Of a stretch of 64,000 bases of DNA, positions 54,902 through 63,400 are shown piece by piece. The stretch lies in NCBI RefSeq assembly GCF_000350225.1, contig NW_005179158.1, positions 678,158-742,157 on the forward strand, read 5' to 3'. Position 1 is the first letter of the stretch; each line of letters starts with the position of its first letter. A model generated the notes under the pieces. That model saw only the letters and a program-made list of their open reading frames with translations, had not been told where the DNA came from and did not search any database. The stretch is from Chondrus crispus (taxonomy: Eukaryota > Rhodophyta > Florideophyceae > Gigartinales > Gigartinaceae). The translations under genes were made by a program, and so were the position numbers.

Positions 54902-55507
54902 TGTAGTATAATCACCCCCAACGGCGAGGGGGGTGAGTACTGACAGTTCGGGAAGACCCCGATCGGCGGGAAGACAGAAGCACGGCCCACCCACGGTACC
55001 GAGCACGGGCTCGAGGTAGCGGTGGTAGAGCGAGATCGGGGAGGACGCGCGCACGCGCGAGTGGTTCTACGCCTCGACGCCCCGGAGCGGTACTGGGTGA
55101 CGATCCAGTACCGACGGGCGGAGGCGGAGCCGGCTCGTGGGCGTGCTACGCGCGTCCTCAACCCGCGCGCGGTGCTACTCCTAGGTAAAACGGACGGAAG
55201 TACCTAAAAGTAAGCGGGCGGACCAAGGTGGAGGATCCTTGACAAGTCCGTCCTTGTCGTCGTCCACCGCCGGCGGTCCGCTCATATTTAATGTACAGGG
55301 TCACCTATCATAACATTACAGTAGTGCAGGTCGGCCTGCACTGTAGTGCTGTCAGCCGTCGGGGCTGGCAGCACACGTGTTTTACACGTGTGTGCGCGCG
55401 CGCCCTGGCACACGTGGGGTACACGTGCGCGCGCGCACTGAGGTACTGTAGAGCTCGGGCTCTACTGTTATAAATCTAATCTAATTTAGGGAGGGGGATA
55501 TGCTACA
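54902..55507 (-). repeat. Element 3 3' LTR
   Basis: 606 bp with TGTAGTATAA...ATATGCTACA ends. Compared with the Element 2 LTR the loops and many stem bases differ, but hairpins are kept: 55088-55113 (CGGTACTGG/CCAGTACCG), 55323-55342 (AGTGCAGG/CCTGCACT) and 55346-55374 (GCTGTCAGCC/GGCTGGCAGC). ACACGTGT motifs recur near 55373-55433. Confidence 0.9.
55469..55475 (+). promoter_or_regulatory. Candidate TATA box for the antisense ORF, inside the Element 3 LTR
   Basis: TATAAAT lies on the plus strand within the LTR, about 30 bases before the LTR edge and 140 before Met 55615. It points toward the antisense gene, so the LTR may act as a two-way promoter. The position is typical for a TATA box, but no transcription evidence exists here. 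Confidence 0.45.
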
Positions 55508-55614
55508 TGGCCCCCCTCTCAAGTGTGGACGTCCGCGTCCACTTTGCGCTGTCCCAGTCCTTCCCCGACAGTCCCGATCGATCATCTCCGCTCCGTCCTA
55601 TCGGCCGTCCTATC

Positions 55615-57882
55615 ATGGCCGACTCGACCTCTCTTCCTCCTCCGCCTCCGCCTCCGCTCGGTGGCGGCGGCAAACCCGTGGCGGCGGGCGCGTCCGTCGT
55701 CGCGATTCCTTTGCCGAGCGGGGTCGCGTCATCGAGCGCGTCCCCTGGATCGCGAGAGGACGACATCGCTCTGACTCGTACGGCCCCGCTGGCCCCGCCC
55801 GCTTTCCAGAAGTCCCGTTCCCGCTCCACGACCGTCTCCGTGGAGCTGGTGGCCCCTCCCGTGGGGCCACCCAAACCGGTTATCGCGTTCCGTCCGGCTG
55901 CCCCTTCGGCCCCAGCGGAGGACGTCCTTCCCGTTGCGCATTTGGACGTCGCGCGCTACCACGCCGCTCCTGATGGTGCGTCCTTTGGCCGTCGTCCTCC
56001 TGTACCTCCCCCCTCCTCTTCCGGTCGGGAGGGGGAGGTGGTCTCTGCCACGCGGTGGTTCGGGGTTCCGTCTTCCGATGCCCCACTGCTCTCTGTCGAC
56101 GAGCTTCAGTACCCCTGGTTTGGCAGGGGCCGTTCGGGGGTCACCGTAGCGGAGGTGATCTCGTGCGGGTGGCTTCGGTCCGATCTCGCCCGCGTGTTCA
56201 AGGTATACGAGGCGGGCGGCCTCGAAGAAGCATCTTCGGCCCTTCGTCGCTTAATGGCCGAAGGCGGCGGGGTCGGCTACCAGCTCCCGGACGAGCTGCC
56301 GGGCGATCGTACATTCGTGTACAGTGTTGCGGAGGTCCTCTACGTTGATCGTATGGGGGCGTTCCTGTCCGGGTCGGTGCGGCTAGACCCCCGACGCTTC
56401 GTGCTGTCGGAGTTGGCGGGGTTGTACGTCTCGCCCCGTCCCTACGCCTTCACCAAGCCCCTCGTGGCTCTACAGAAGTCCTCGTGTTCCTTGATGCGGC
56501 TATATGCCGTGGGTTTCGCTCACCACGATTGGTCGGCCTACAGGAGAGACGACGAGGCGGACGGTCGGGTCGTCCCATCCGCTGCCTTTGCGTCCAGCTT
56601 GACAGTCGGGGATTTTCCAGCTCTCCCCGTGAGCGTGCGGGAGAGCTTTCCTTCACTAGGGGTACACCCCCTTCTGCCTCCCATCCTGAAGTATTTTGGC
56701 ATCGCGTGCGCCGACCTACAGCATCCAGCCCACTCGCGGCTCGCTTACAACTATGAGCGAGAGGGGGCGTGGTCCGTATGCTGCGCGTTCATGTCGGAGG
56801 TTTACATGAACCAGCGGGCGTTCGTTCAGCCCGGCCCCACGGTTGCGTTCGTAAGGCGCGTCGCGTCGGGCCTTCCCGACGTCGCGCTGCATCCGTCCGA
56901 ACACGGGTCCAGTCACGCCCCTTGGACATTCGGCCATGCCATTAGCCTCATGGACCGCGCCAGCGAAGTCACCCCTCGGAACCACCGTTCGTGGATGGAC
57001 TATACGACCGGAGCTCGCAGCTCTTATCTCACGTACGATCCCACGGCAGACGCCTTCGTGGCGCGCTATCCCCTCGTGCCGTCGGTCTCCGGCAACGCGC
57101 AGCCGAGGGGAGGGGTCGGGTCTGAGCATCGGCGCGGGCGCCGTAAACGTTACAGGGACCTCGACGCCGTGGCCGTGGACTCCGTTGGCACCGCTGTGAA
57201 CCCCTTTCGGCCGACGTCGGTCGTCGGCCGTGGTCCTGTAGGGGACCCTGTCTCCGCAGCGACTGTCCTCCCCATCCCACCGCTCGATGCCGTGGGGCAG
57301 GAAACGCCCCGAGGGCGTCGCGTACGCGAACTGGTGCTCCCCCACGGAGAGCTGGCGGCGTCCGCCAAGGTAGTACGGGCGTTAGGCGTGGCCAGCCGGC
57401 GCGGTTGGACCGTAGGCGGGTTGGTCGATACCCTGGATGACTGGTTCCTCACTCGGAGCGATGAAGCACGCGATCTACGTGACGACCTAGCGACGCGCTC
57501 CGCGGAACTGCAGCGAGTCAGCCATGAGCTAGGGTCCATGCGCGAGGCATCCGAGCGCCAAGCCGCGGCCTACAAACGGGCGGTGTTCGATCGCGAACGC
57601 TATCGACGCGAGCGCGACCGACTGCGGTCGTTGCAGTCGGTACCGCCGCCTGCGGGCAACGTTTCCCACCCCCCGGCTCCTGTAACCATCCGCGACCCGT
57701 ATGCGGGGTACGAGCCCAACCCTCGCCCGTCTCGGGACGGGGCTAGCGGTGAGGATACCACACGGGTCGCCATGCCTACCCTGGCCGACATGGCAACCGG
57801 CTTACCCCGGCACCCGGGGTACTTTCCTCAAGCCAGTTACAATTCGGGGGCTCGCTTGCCCCCGAATGACCCGAGCCTCTGA
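55615..57882 (+). CDS. Element 3 antisense accessory ORF, type 2
   Basis: One open frame opposite to Element 3 pol. The longest frame starts at 55507 on the last LTR base. I prefer Met 55615 (MADSTSLPPPPPPPLGG), 755 aa, because a TATAAAT box at 55469 would start transcription close to the first ATG. It shares with Element 2: FQKSRSRSTTVSVELV, ATRWFGVPSSDAPLLSVDEL, LPDELPGDRTFVYSVAEVLY, LYVSPRPYAFTKPLVALQKS, FPSLGVHPLLPPILKYFGIA, HRSWMDYTTGARSSYLTYDP, a coiled coil and a tail with MPTLADMATGLPRHPGYFPQ. The two proteins are similar over the full length although many residues differ, which suggests constraint. No known domain is recognised. Confidence 0.78.
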   Translation: MADSTSLPPPPPPPLGGGGKPVAAGASVVAIPLPSGVASSSASPGSREDDIALTRTAPLAPPAFQKSRSRSTTVSVELVAPPVGPPKPVIAFRPAAPSAPAEDVLPVAHLDVARYHAAPDGASFGRRPPVPPPSSSGREGEVVSATRWFGVPSSDAPLLSVDELQYPWFGRGRSGVTVAEVISCGWLRSDLARVFKVYEAGGLEEASSALRRLMAEGGGVGYQLPDELPGDRTFVYSVAEVLYVDRMGAFLSGSVRLDPRRFVLSELAGLYVSPRPYAFTKPLVALQKSSCSLMRLYAVGFAHHDWSAYRRDDEADGRVVPSAAFASSLTVGDFPALPVSVRESFPSLGVHPLLPPILKYFGIACADLQHPAHSRLAYNYEREGAWSVCCAFMSEVYMNQRAFVQPGPTVAFVRRVASGLPDVALHPSEHGSSHAPWTFGHAISLMDRASEVTPRNHRSWMDYTTGARSSYLTYDPTADAFVARYPLVPSVSGNAQPRGGVGSEHRRGRRKRYRDLDAVAVDSVGTAVNPFRPTSVVGRGPVGDPVSAATVLPIPPLDAVGQETPRGRRVRELVLPHGELAASAKVVRALGVASRRGWTVGGLVDTLDDWFLTRSDEARDLRDDLATRSAELQRVSHELGSMREASERQAAAYKRAVFDRERYRRERDRLRSLQSVPPPAGNVSHPPAPVTIRDPYAGYEPNPRPSRDGASGEDTTRVAMPTLADMATGLPRHPGYFPQASYNSGARLPPNDPSL

Positions 57883-58189
57883 CCTTGTCAGCGTGTAGGT
57901 CAACCGCGCGGGGTTTCCTCCTTCCCTTGTCGGCGAGCAGAGGGGTCCTGGCGCCTTTCCACAATAAAAATCGCCTTCCTGCAGAGTCGTTTTCGTGGTA
58001 CCACCTCCTTCCGTTTTGGTCCCCACCCGCAGCCCGCTGCCAGTTCCCCTTACCGACCAACGGCAAACGAGCGACGGTTCGCTGCGCGTAGCAAGCGCCC
58101 TTCTACTCGACGTCCCCTTCGCCTTCGGTTGGCGGGGGCCGTGGTGAGGAGGTTATACAGCGGAGGCGAGCACACGGCCTTGTCTTTCT

Positions 58190-59690
58190 TCGCGTCCCTC
58201 GCCATTACGGGGGAGGGCGCGAGCGAGCAGCTGTTCGCTTTTCCTTTGGACGTCCCTCGCCATTCGGGGCGAGGGAGCGGACGCTTCTCTTATCTTTTGC
58301 GCGCCCTCGCATTCGGGGCGAGGGCCAGAAGCGCGCGGCGTTCGTCTCCTTCAGTCCGCCCCCTCGCCTTGCGGTGGTGAGGACGCGGACTCTTCTCTTA
58401 TCCTTTGCCCGACCCTCGCTACCGAGGCGAGGGCCAGAAACGCGCGACGTTCGTCTCCTTCAGTCCGCCCCCTCGCCGTGCCGGGGGCGAGGTCTCAGGG
58501 CGCTGTATTGGTCTTATCCGCCCGGTGCTCCTTTCCATGCGGGGGCGAGGGCGCCGGGCGCGCGACGATCGCATTTCTTCGCGTCCCTGCCCCTGCGGGG
58601 GCGAGGGCAACGCGCGCGGAGTTCGTCCTAGACCTCGTGCCCCTTCGCCATCCCCGCTTCGAGGAGACCAACTCTCCGCCGGGTCCGCTGCAGACCGCGC
58701 GGATGAAGGAGGGGAAATGCAAAGGGTTCGGCGGAGGTGGGAATCACTCCCATGGGGAGTTTGACGAGCTCCCATTGGTCGGATCGTCTTTCCGACGTTA
58801 GGCAGCGCTTACCGGCAATTTCCAAGGCGCTCGATTTGACGAGCTCCCGTTGGTTGGATCGGCTTCTCACCCTCGAGCCCCCATTGTCCCTGGAGTTTTC
58901 CTTCTCTCCCGCGGCCTCCGTCGGACCTCGCGCTCCTCTCGCCATCGGGGCGAGGGCGCGACGATCCTCCGCATACTTGGCGTCCCTCATCGCCTGTGGC
59001 GAGGGACGCGGGTGCTCGACGAACGGCTTCATACTTCCCGTCCCTCGCCATCGGGACGAGGGCGCGGCGCGTAGACATACGTTTTCTTCTTTGCGCGCCC
59101 CCGCCATCGGTGGCGGGGGCGCCGCGCGTGCGCCGTTCGTCTTTTTCCTCGCTCGCGCCTCTCGCATTCGGAGGCGGGGCGCGAACGCGAACGGCATTCG
59201 GCTTCTTGCCCGCGCGCCCCTCGCCATCGGGGCGAGGGGGCGGACGCTTGGGCGTACGTCTTCTTCTTTGCTCGCGTCTCTCCCCGCCGTCGGTGGCGGG
59301 AGCGCGAGCCCGCGGCAAATTTCGTTACCCCGCACCCTTCGTCATCGGTTGCGAGGGCGCGGGCGCGCGGCGAACGTTCCTTTCAGTGCTGTCCCTCGCC
59401 ATTGGGGCGAGAGCGCGACGTGTGGGCGTACGTTTTCCTCTTCGCGCGCCCCCCGCCATCGGTGGTGGGGGCGCCGCGTGTGTGCCGTTCGTCTTTTCTT
59501 GCAGTCGCCCCTCGCCGTCCGGGGCAAGGGCCCGGACGTTTCTCTTATCCTTCGGCCCTCGCCTTCGGAGGCGGGGGCGCGGACGCGCGCGACGTACGTT
59601 TTGTTCTGTGCGCCCCTCACCCTCGGGAGCGGGGGCATGCACGCGCTACGTCCGTCTCTCCTTGTGCGCGCCCCTCGCTTTACCGTCAGT
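58190..59690. repeat. Array of about 20 GC-rich hairpin repeats, ~50-60 bp period
   Basis: Each unit has an inverted repeat such as CCCTCGCCATCGGGGCGAGGG or CCCGCCATCGGTGGCGGG, followed by a GCG-rich and then a T/C-rich stretch ending near TTCGTCT or TTCTCTTATC. I count about 8 units at 58190-58630 and about 14 at 58925-59690. The gap between holds the 75-bp motif repeat. Units differ from each other, yet changes in one arm are often matched in the other (CTCGCC with GGCGAG, CCCGCC with GGCGGG, CTCGCT with GGCGAG). Confidence 0.8.
58761..58857 (-). repeat. 75-bp repeat with CCAAT-GGAGCTCGT motif, Element 3
   Basis: TTGACGAGCTCCCATTGGTC (58761) and TTGACGAGCTCCCGTTGGTT (58836) are 75 bases apart. 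On the minus strand this is the same motif and the same spacing as in Element 2 (47234 and 47309). The DNA between the copies is also related. Confidence 0.75.
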
Positions 59691-60497
59691 GTCCGTCCGG
59701 CCCCTACTGTACGCAGCGTCTACGACGTTTGTTGCGTACAGTACCCGTGCGCGCGCGTGCGGGAACAGACAGAGCCCTGAGTCCTTGACCAAATTACCAC
59801 CAAAAAATTGCAAAAAATGTTTTCCCGCGAAAACCTTTTTTTGCCAAAAAATCACCGCACGGTCCGTGATGTGAGTGCGGCGTGCGCGGACCAAATTTTT
59901 TTTCACGTGTACGGATGTTTCCGTAAGATCTAAATGGATCGCGACCTATTTGGATTGCTTCGCGCGCGTGCGTTGCGCCCGTCGTGCGCATGTTTTCCGT
60001 TAATTTTCTCGAGGGTGGTGGCGGATTGCCACTGTGGCCAGCGCGTGCGCTGGGCGTACGAACGGCGTACTGTACGCCCGTCAGGCGTATTTTCTTCCAA
60101 TTTTAAGAACACCCGCACAATCTCTGCGCACGGGCGTGTTGCATTAGTCGTGGATTGCACTTAGGTGGCGATGTGCCCTTCCGTGGTGTTCTCGTGTGCA
60201 CGGGTTCCGACCGTCGCATGTGCGGTGGCCGTGCGTTTGGCCCCTTGGTTCGAAAAGGGGGCTATTGGCTTCCTCGCGCGCTCTGTCGTCCGGCTCGGGT
60301 CACATTGGCCCTAACGGGGATCGCTCCCCATTCAGACAGTCCGTACCATCTGGTTCCTTCGTCTCGCGTCCGTGGCGTTCGGGAGTCAAATACGGCTTGG
60401 CTTCCGAACGTCCCCTTGGTATCGAACCACAGGGGACTAATTTAACCGTAACGGAGCAGTTGAATGTAGCCGAACGAGACGGTTGAGGGCCCCCTCC

Positions 60498-63400
60498 TTA
60501 AGCGTGAACGTCCGCGTTCACGTCTGAGGTGAGGCCTCTGCCGGTGCGCCTCCGGAGGCGTTGGGCGTAACGAGACACCAACTCCTCCGGGACGTGAGTG
60601 CGTGCGGTCCAAGTGGGGGTGTCGTAATCCGCCCACTTGATGAGGAACTCCGTAGTTCCGTCCTCCATGGCCCGATGCCGGAGTAGTCGCTCGACAGCGT
60701 ACTGAGTGCCCTCGGTGACCTTGTCGGCAAGGTCACCTGGGGTTGTCGTGCTCGCCAGTGACACGCTCGTCGGTGGTGGGGCGTACACGCAGCGGTCTGC
60801 GGAGACGCGCTCGGTAACACCATCACGATCGATCGTGATGGTTCGCCGGTCGTTGGCGAGTACCGGGTATGGCCCAACGGCGGGCGACGCGAGTTTGTTA
60901 GACGTCTTTGCCCCATCGGTGGGGTTCAGGTAGACGTAATTACCTGGCTTGATATGTGCGTTGAGCCGTCTGACGCGTTTATCGAAGTCGCGCTTGTACC
61001 GAGCCTGCGTCCGGCGCAGGCTCCCGTACGCCTTCTGGATCGTGTCGTCCAACGTCTTGAGGAATTCAGCGCGCGCGTTGCCCCTATTGGACGGGGGCGC
61101 GTCACCGTCGGTTCTACGTAGAGAGAACTCCGGCGGGGGTCGGCTGACGACGAGCTCGAAGGGCGTGGTACTCGTCGTACGATGTACGTGGGAGTTGTAC
61201 GCGTACGTGAGCGGCCCCACGTACACGTCCCAGTCGTCCTGATGTTCGCCGACGTAATTCCGTAACATCGAAGCGATCGTCCGGTTGTATCGCTCGACCT
61301 GCCCGTTCGTCTGGGGGTGGTACGCCGAAGTGTACAAGTTCGTCACCCCCAGGACACGGCACGTGCTGTGGAAGAACTTCGCGTTAAACTGCGGTCCGTT
61401 ATCCGACAGTAGCGAGCGTGGGACGCCGTATTTAAATACCCACGCGTCGCAGAACGCGACGGCTACCGTGTACGCGGTTACGGTCCGCAGTGCCACAACT
61501 TGAGTCAGCTTGGTGAAACGGTCCGTAATTACGAGAAAGAACCGTTTCCCTGCCTTCGTCTTGGGTAGCGGTCCCAAGATGTCGATGGCGAGGCTCTCAA
61601 GCGGCCGTGTTGCCGGAAACAACTTCAAACGGTTGAGGTGTTTCCGCAACTTAACACGGTTCATCGCGCATGTTCGGCACCCTCGCACCGTAGCTGCGAC
61701 ATCTGCAGCGAGATGGGGCCAGTAGTACTCGCGACGGAGCGCGAAGTACATACGGTTCTGGCCCGGGTGCCCCGCGATGGTTGGTGTGTGGCAGAGCTGG
61801 AGAAGCCGAGCCCGTAGCGTCCGTGGCACCACGACCTGCACGATGTCAGGGTCGAAGGGGTGTCTCCGTTTGAGCACCCCGTGGTGGTCCTCGAAGAACG
61901 CGGAGTCCCGGGACTCTGACTGTTGTGCCAGTACGGTCTGGCAGAAGTCATCCACGCGTTGCTCTTCGGCTATCTCCTCTAACGTAAGAGGGGCCGGAAG
62001 GTCGTCTTGCGGAGGGGCGACCGTGGAGGCGGGCGCGCCAACTTCGGGTTGTTCGGCGCGCTCGATGTCAACAGCGTCGAACTCGTCGTTCTCCTCCCAG
62101 AACGAGGTGGGTCCTTCAAGAGCGGGGGCCTCGTCGTCGCCCCTCGGCTCGTCGCGCGTACGGACGCGCGACCCTCTTCGCGATCCGGCTTGGTTCCTTG
62201 TTGTCACGAAGACATGGACGGCCTTGTGATCGGAGCTCGCGGTACAGACGTGGTCCGCGAGCTCGTCCGACATGTCACGGACGGTCGTACCCGCATCGAA
62301 GGTGGGAATGTCGTCATCCACCTCGACGGTTGGGCGAGGGTCGTCGGTGACCCTTGGCGACACGAGGCGTGACAGGGCATCGGGCACCTGGTGCACGCGC
62401 CCGGGGCGGTACTGGATGGTAAAGTCGTATTCTGCCAACCGCAATCGCCACCGGGTAAGCCTCCCGGAACTCTCCGTGAGGGACATAAGCCATCGGAGGG
62501 CATCATGGTCCGTCCGGACGATGAACTTGGTACCTTCGATGTACGGCCGTAGTGTGCGGACGGCCCACACTACGGCAAAGCATTCGCGCTCCGTAGCGCT
62601 GTAGTTGCGCTCACTATCGGACAGTGAGTACGACCAATACCCCACGGGGCGCCAGTCGTTGGCGCCTTCGTGTTCCTGGAGCAACGTACAGCCCAGTTGA
62701 TAGGCACTAGCATCCGTGTCGATCATGTACGGCCGACCGTACTGCGGCAATGCTAGGATCGGCGGGGAAATCATTCGCTCTTTCAACGCTTCGAACGCTT
62801 GAAGTTGCAGCTCGGTCGGGTCGTCGAAGTTGGGGTCCGCGTCCTTGCGCGTCATGTCCGTTAATGGGCGCGCAATCTTCGCGAACCCCTTCACGAAGCG
62901 GCGGATTACGTTGCACGCTCCGAGGTACGAGCGCACCTGCGTCAACGTCCTCGGAAACGTGAACGTCTTGAAGGCGTCCGCCGCCGCTTCGGCGACGCTC
63001 AGCTTACCTGGGGAAATGACGTGCCCCAGGTAGTGCACCTTCGGTTGGAAGAAGCTACACTTCTTGAGCTTGAGGGAGATTCCGACGCTCCTCAGCAAGC
63101 TCAAGACAGTGTCGAGATGCTTTGCGTGTTCTCCGTGGGTACGGGAGAACACGATGACATCATCCAGGTAGACGAGGCATATCTGCCATCGGACGCCAGA
63201 TAGGATGATGTCGAGGGCACGTTGGAAGGTGGCCGGTGCCCCTTTTAGCCCGAACGGCATACGCAAATGGCGAAACGTTCCCATATGCGTAGTGAACGTG
63301 GTCTTGTCCCGGTCTTCCGGAGCGACGGGGATCTGCCAATAACCGGAATTGCAGTCCAACGTCGTAAAGACGGCTGCATCTCCGAGCGAATCGATGCAGT

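Larger units (their letters stand above)
57883..60497 (-). other. Element 3 spacer with hairpin repeat array
   Basis: 2.6 kb between the antisense ORF and pol. No gene is supported. Long frames in the array (up to 347 aa) are Arg/Ala/Pro repeats caused by the tandem structure. The part 59780-60150 is AT-richer, with tracts such as CAAAAAATTGCAAAAAATG. Confidence 0.65.

Noticed and set aside
58190-59690. Hairpin array as a CRISPR array or as a 347-aa gene
   Set aside because: Units are imperfect, without identical repeats and unique spacers, and the host is eukaryotic. Open frames through it are Arg/Pro/Ala repeats in several frames on both strands, as tandem GC-rich DNA gives.
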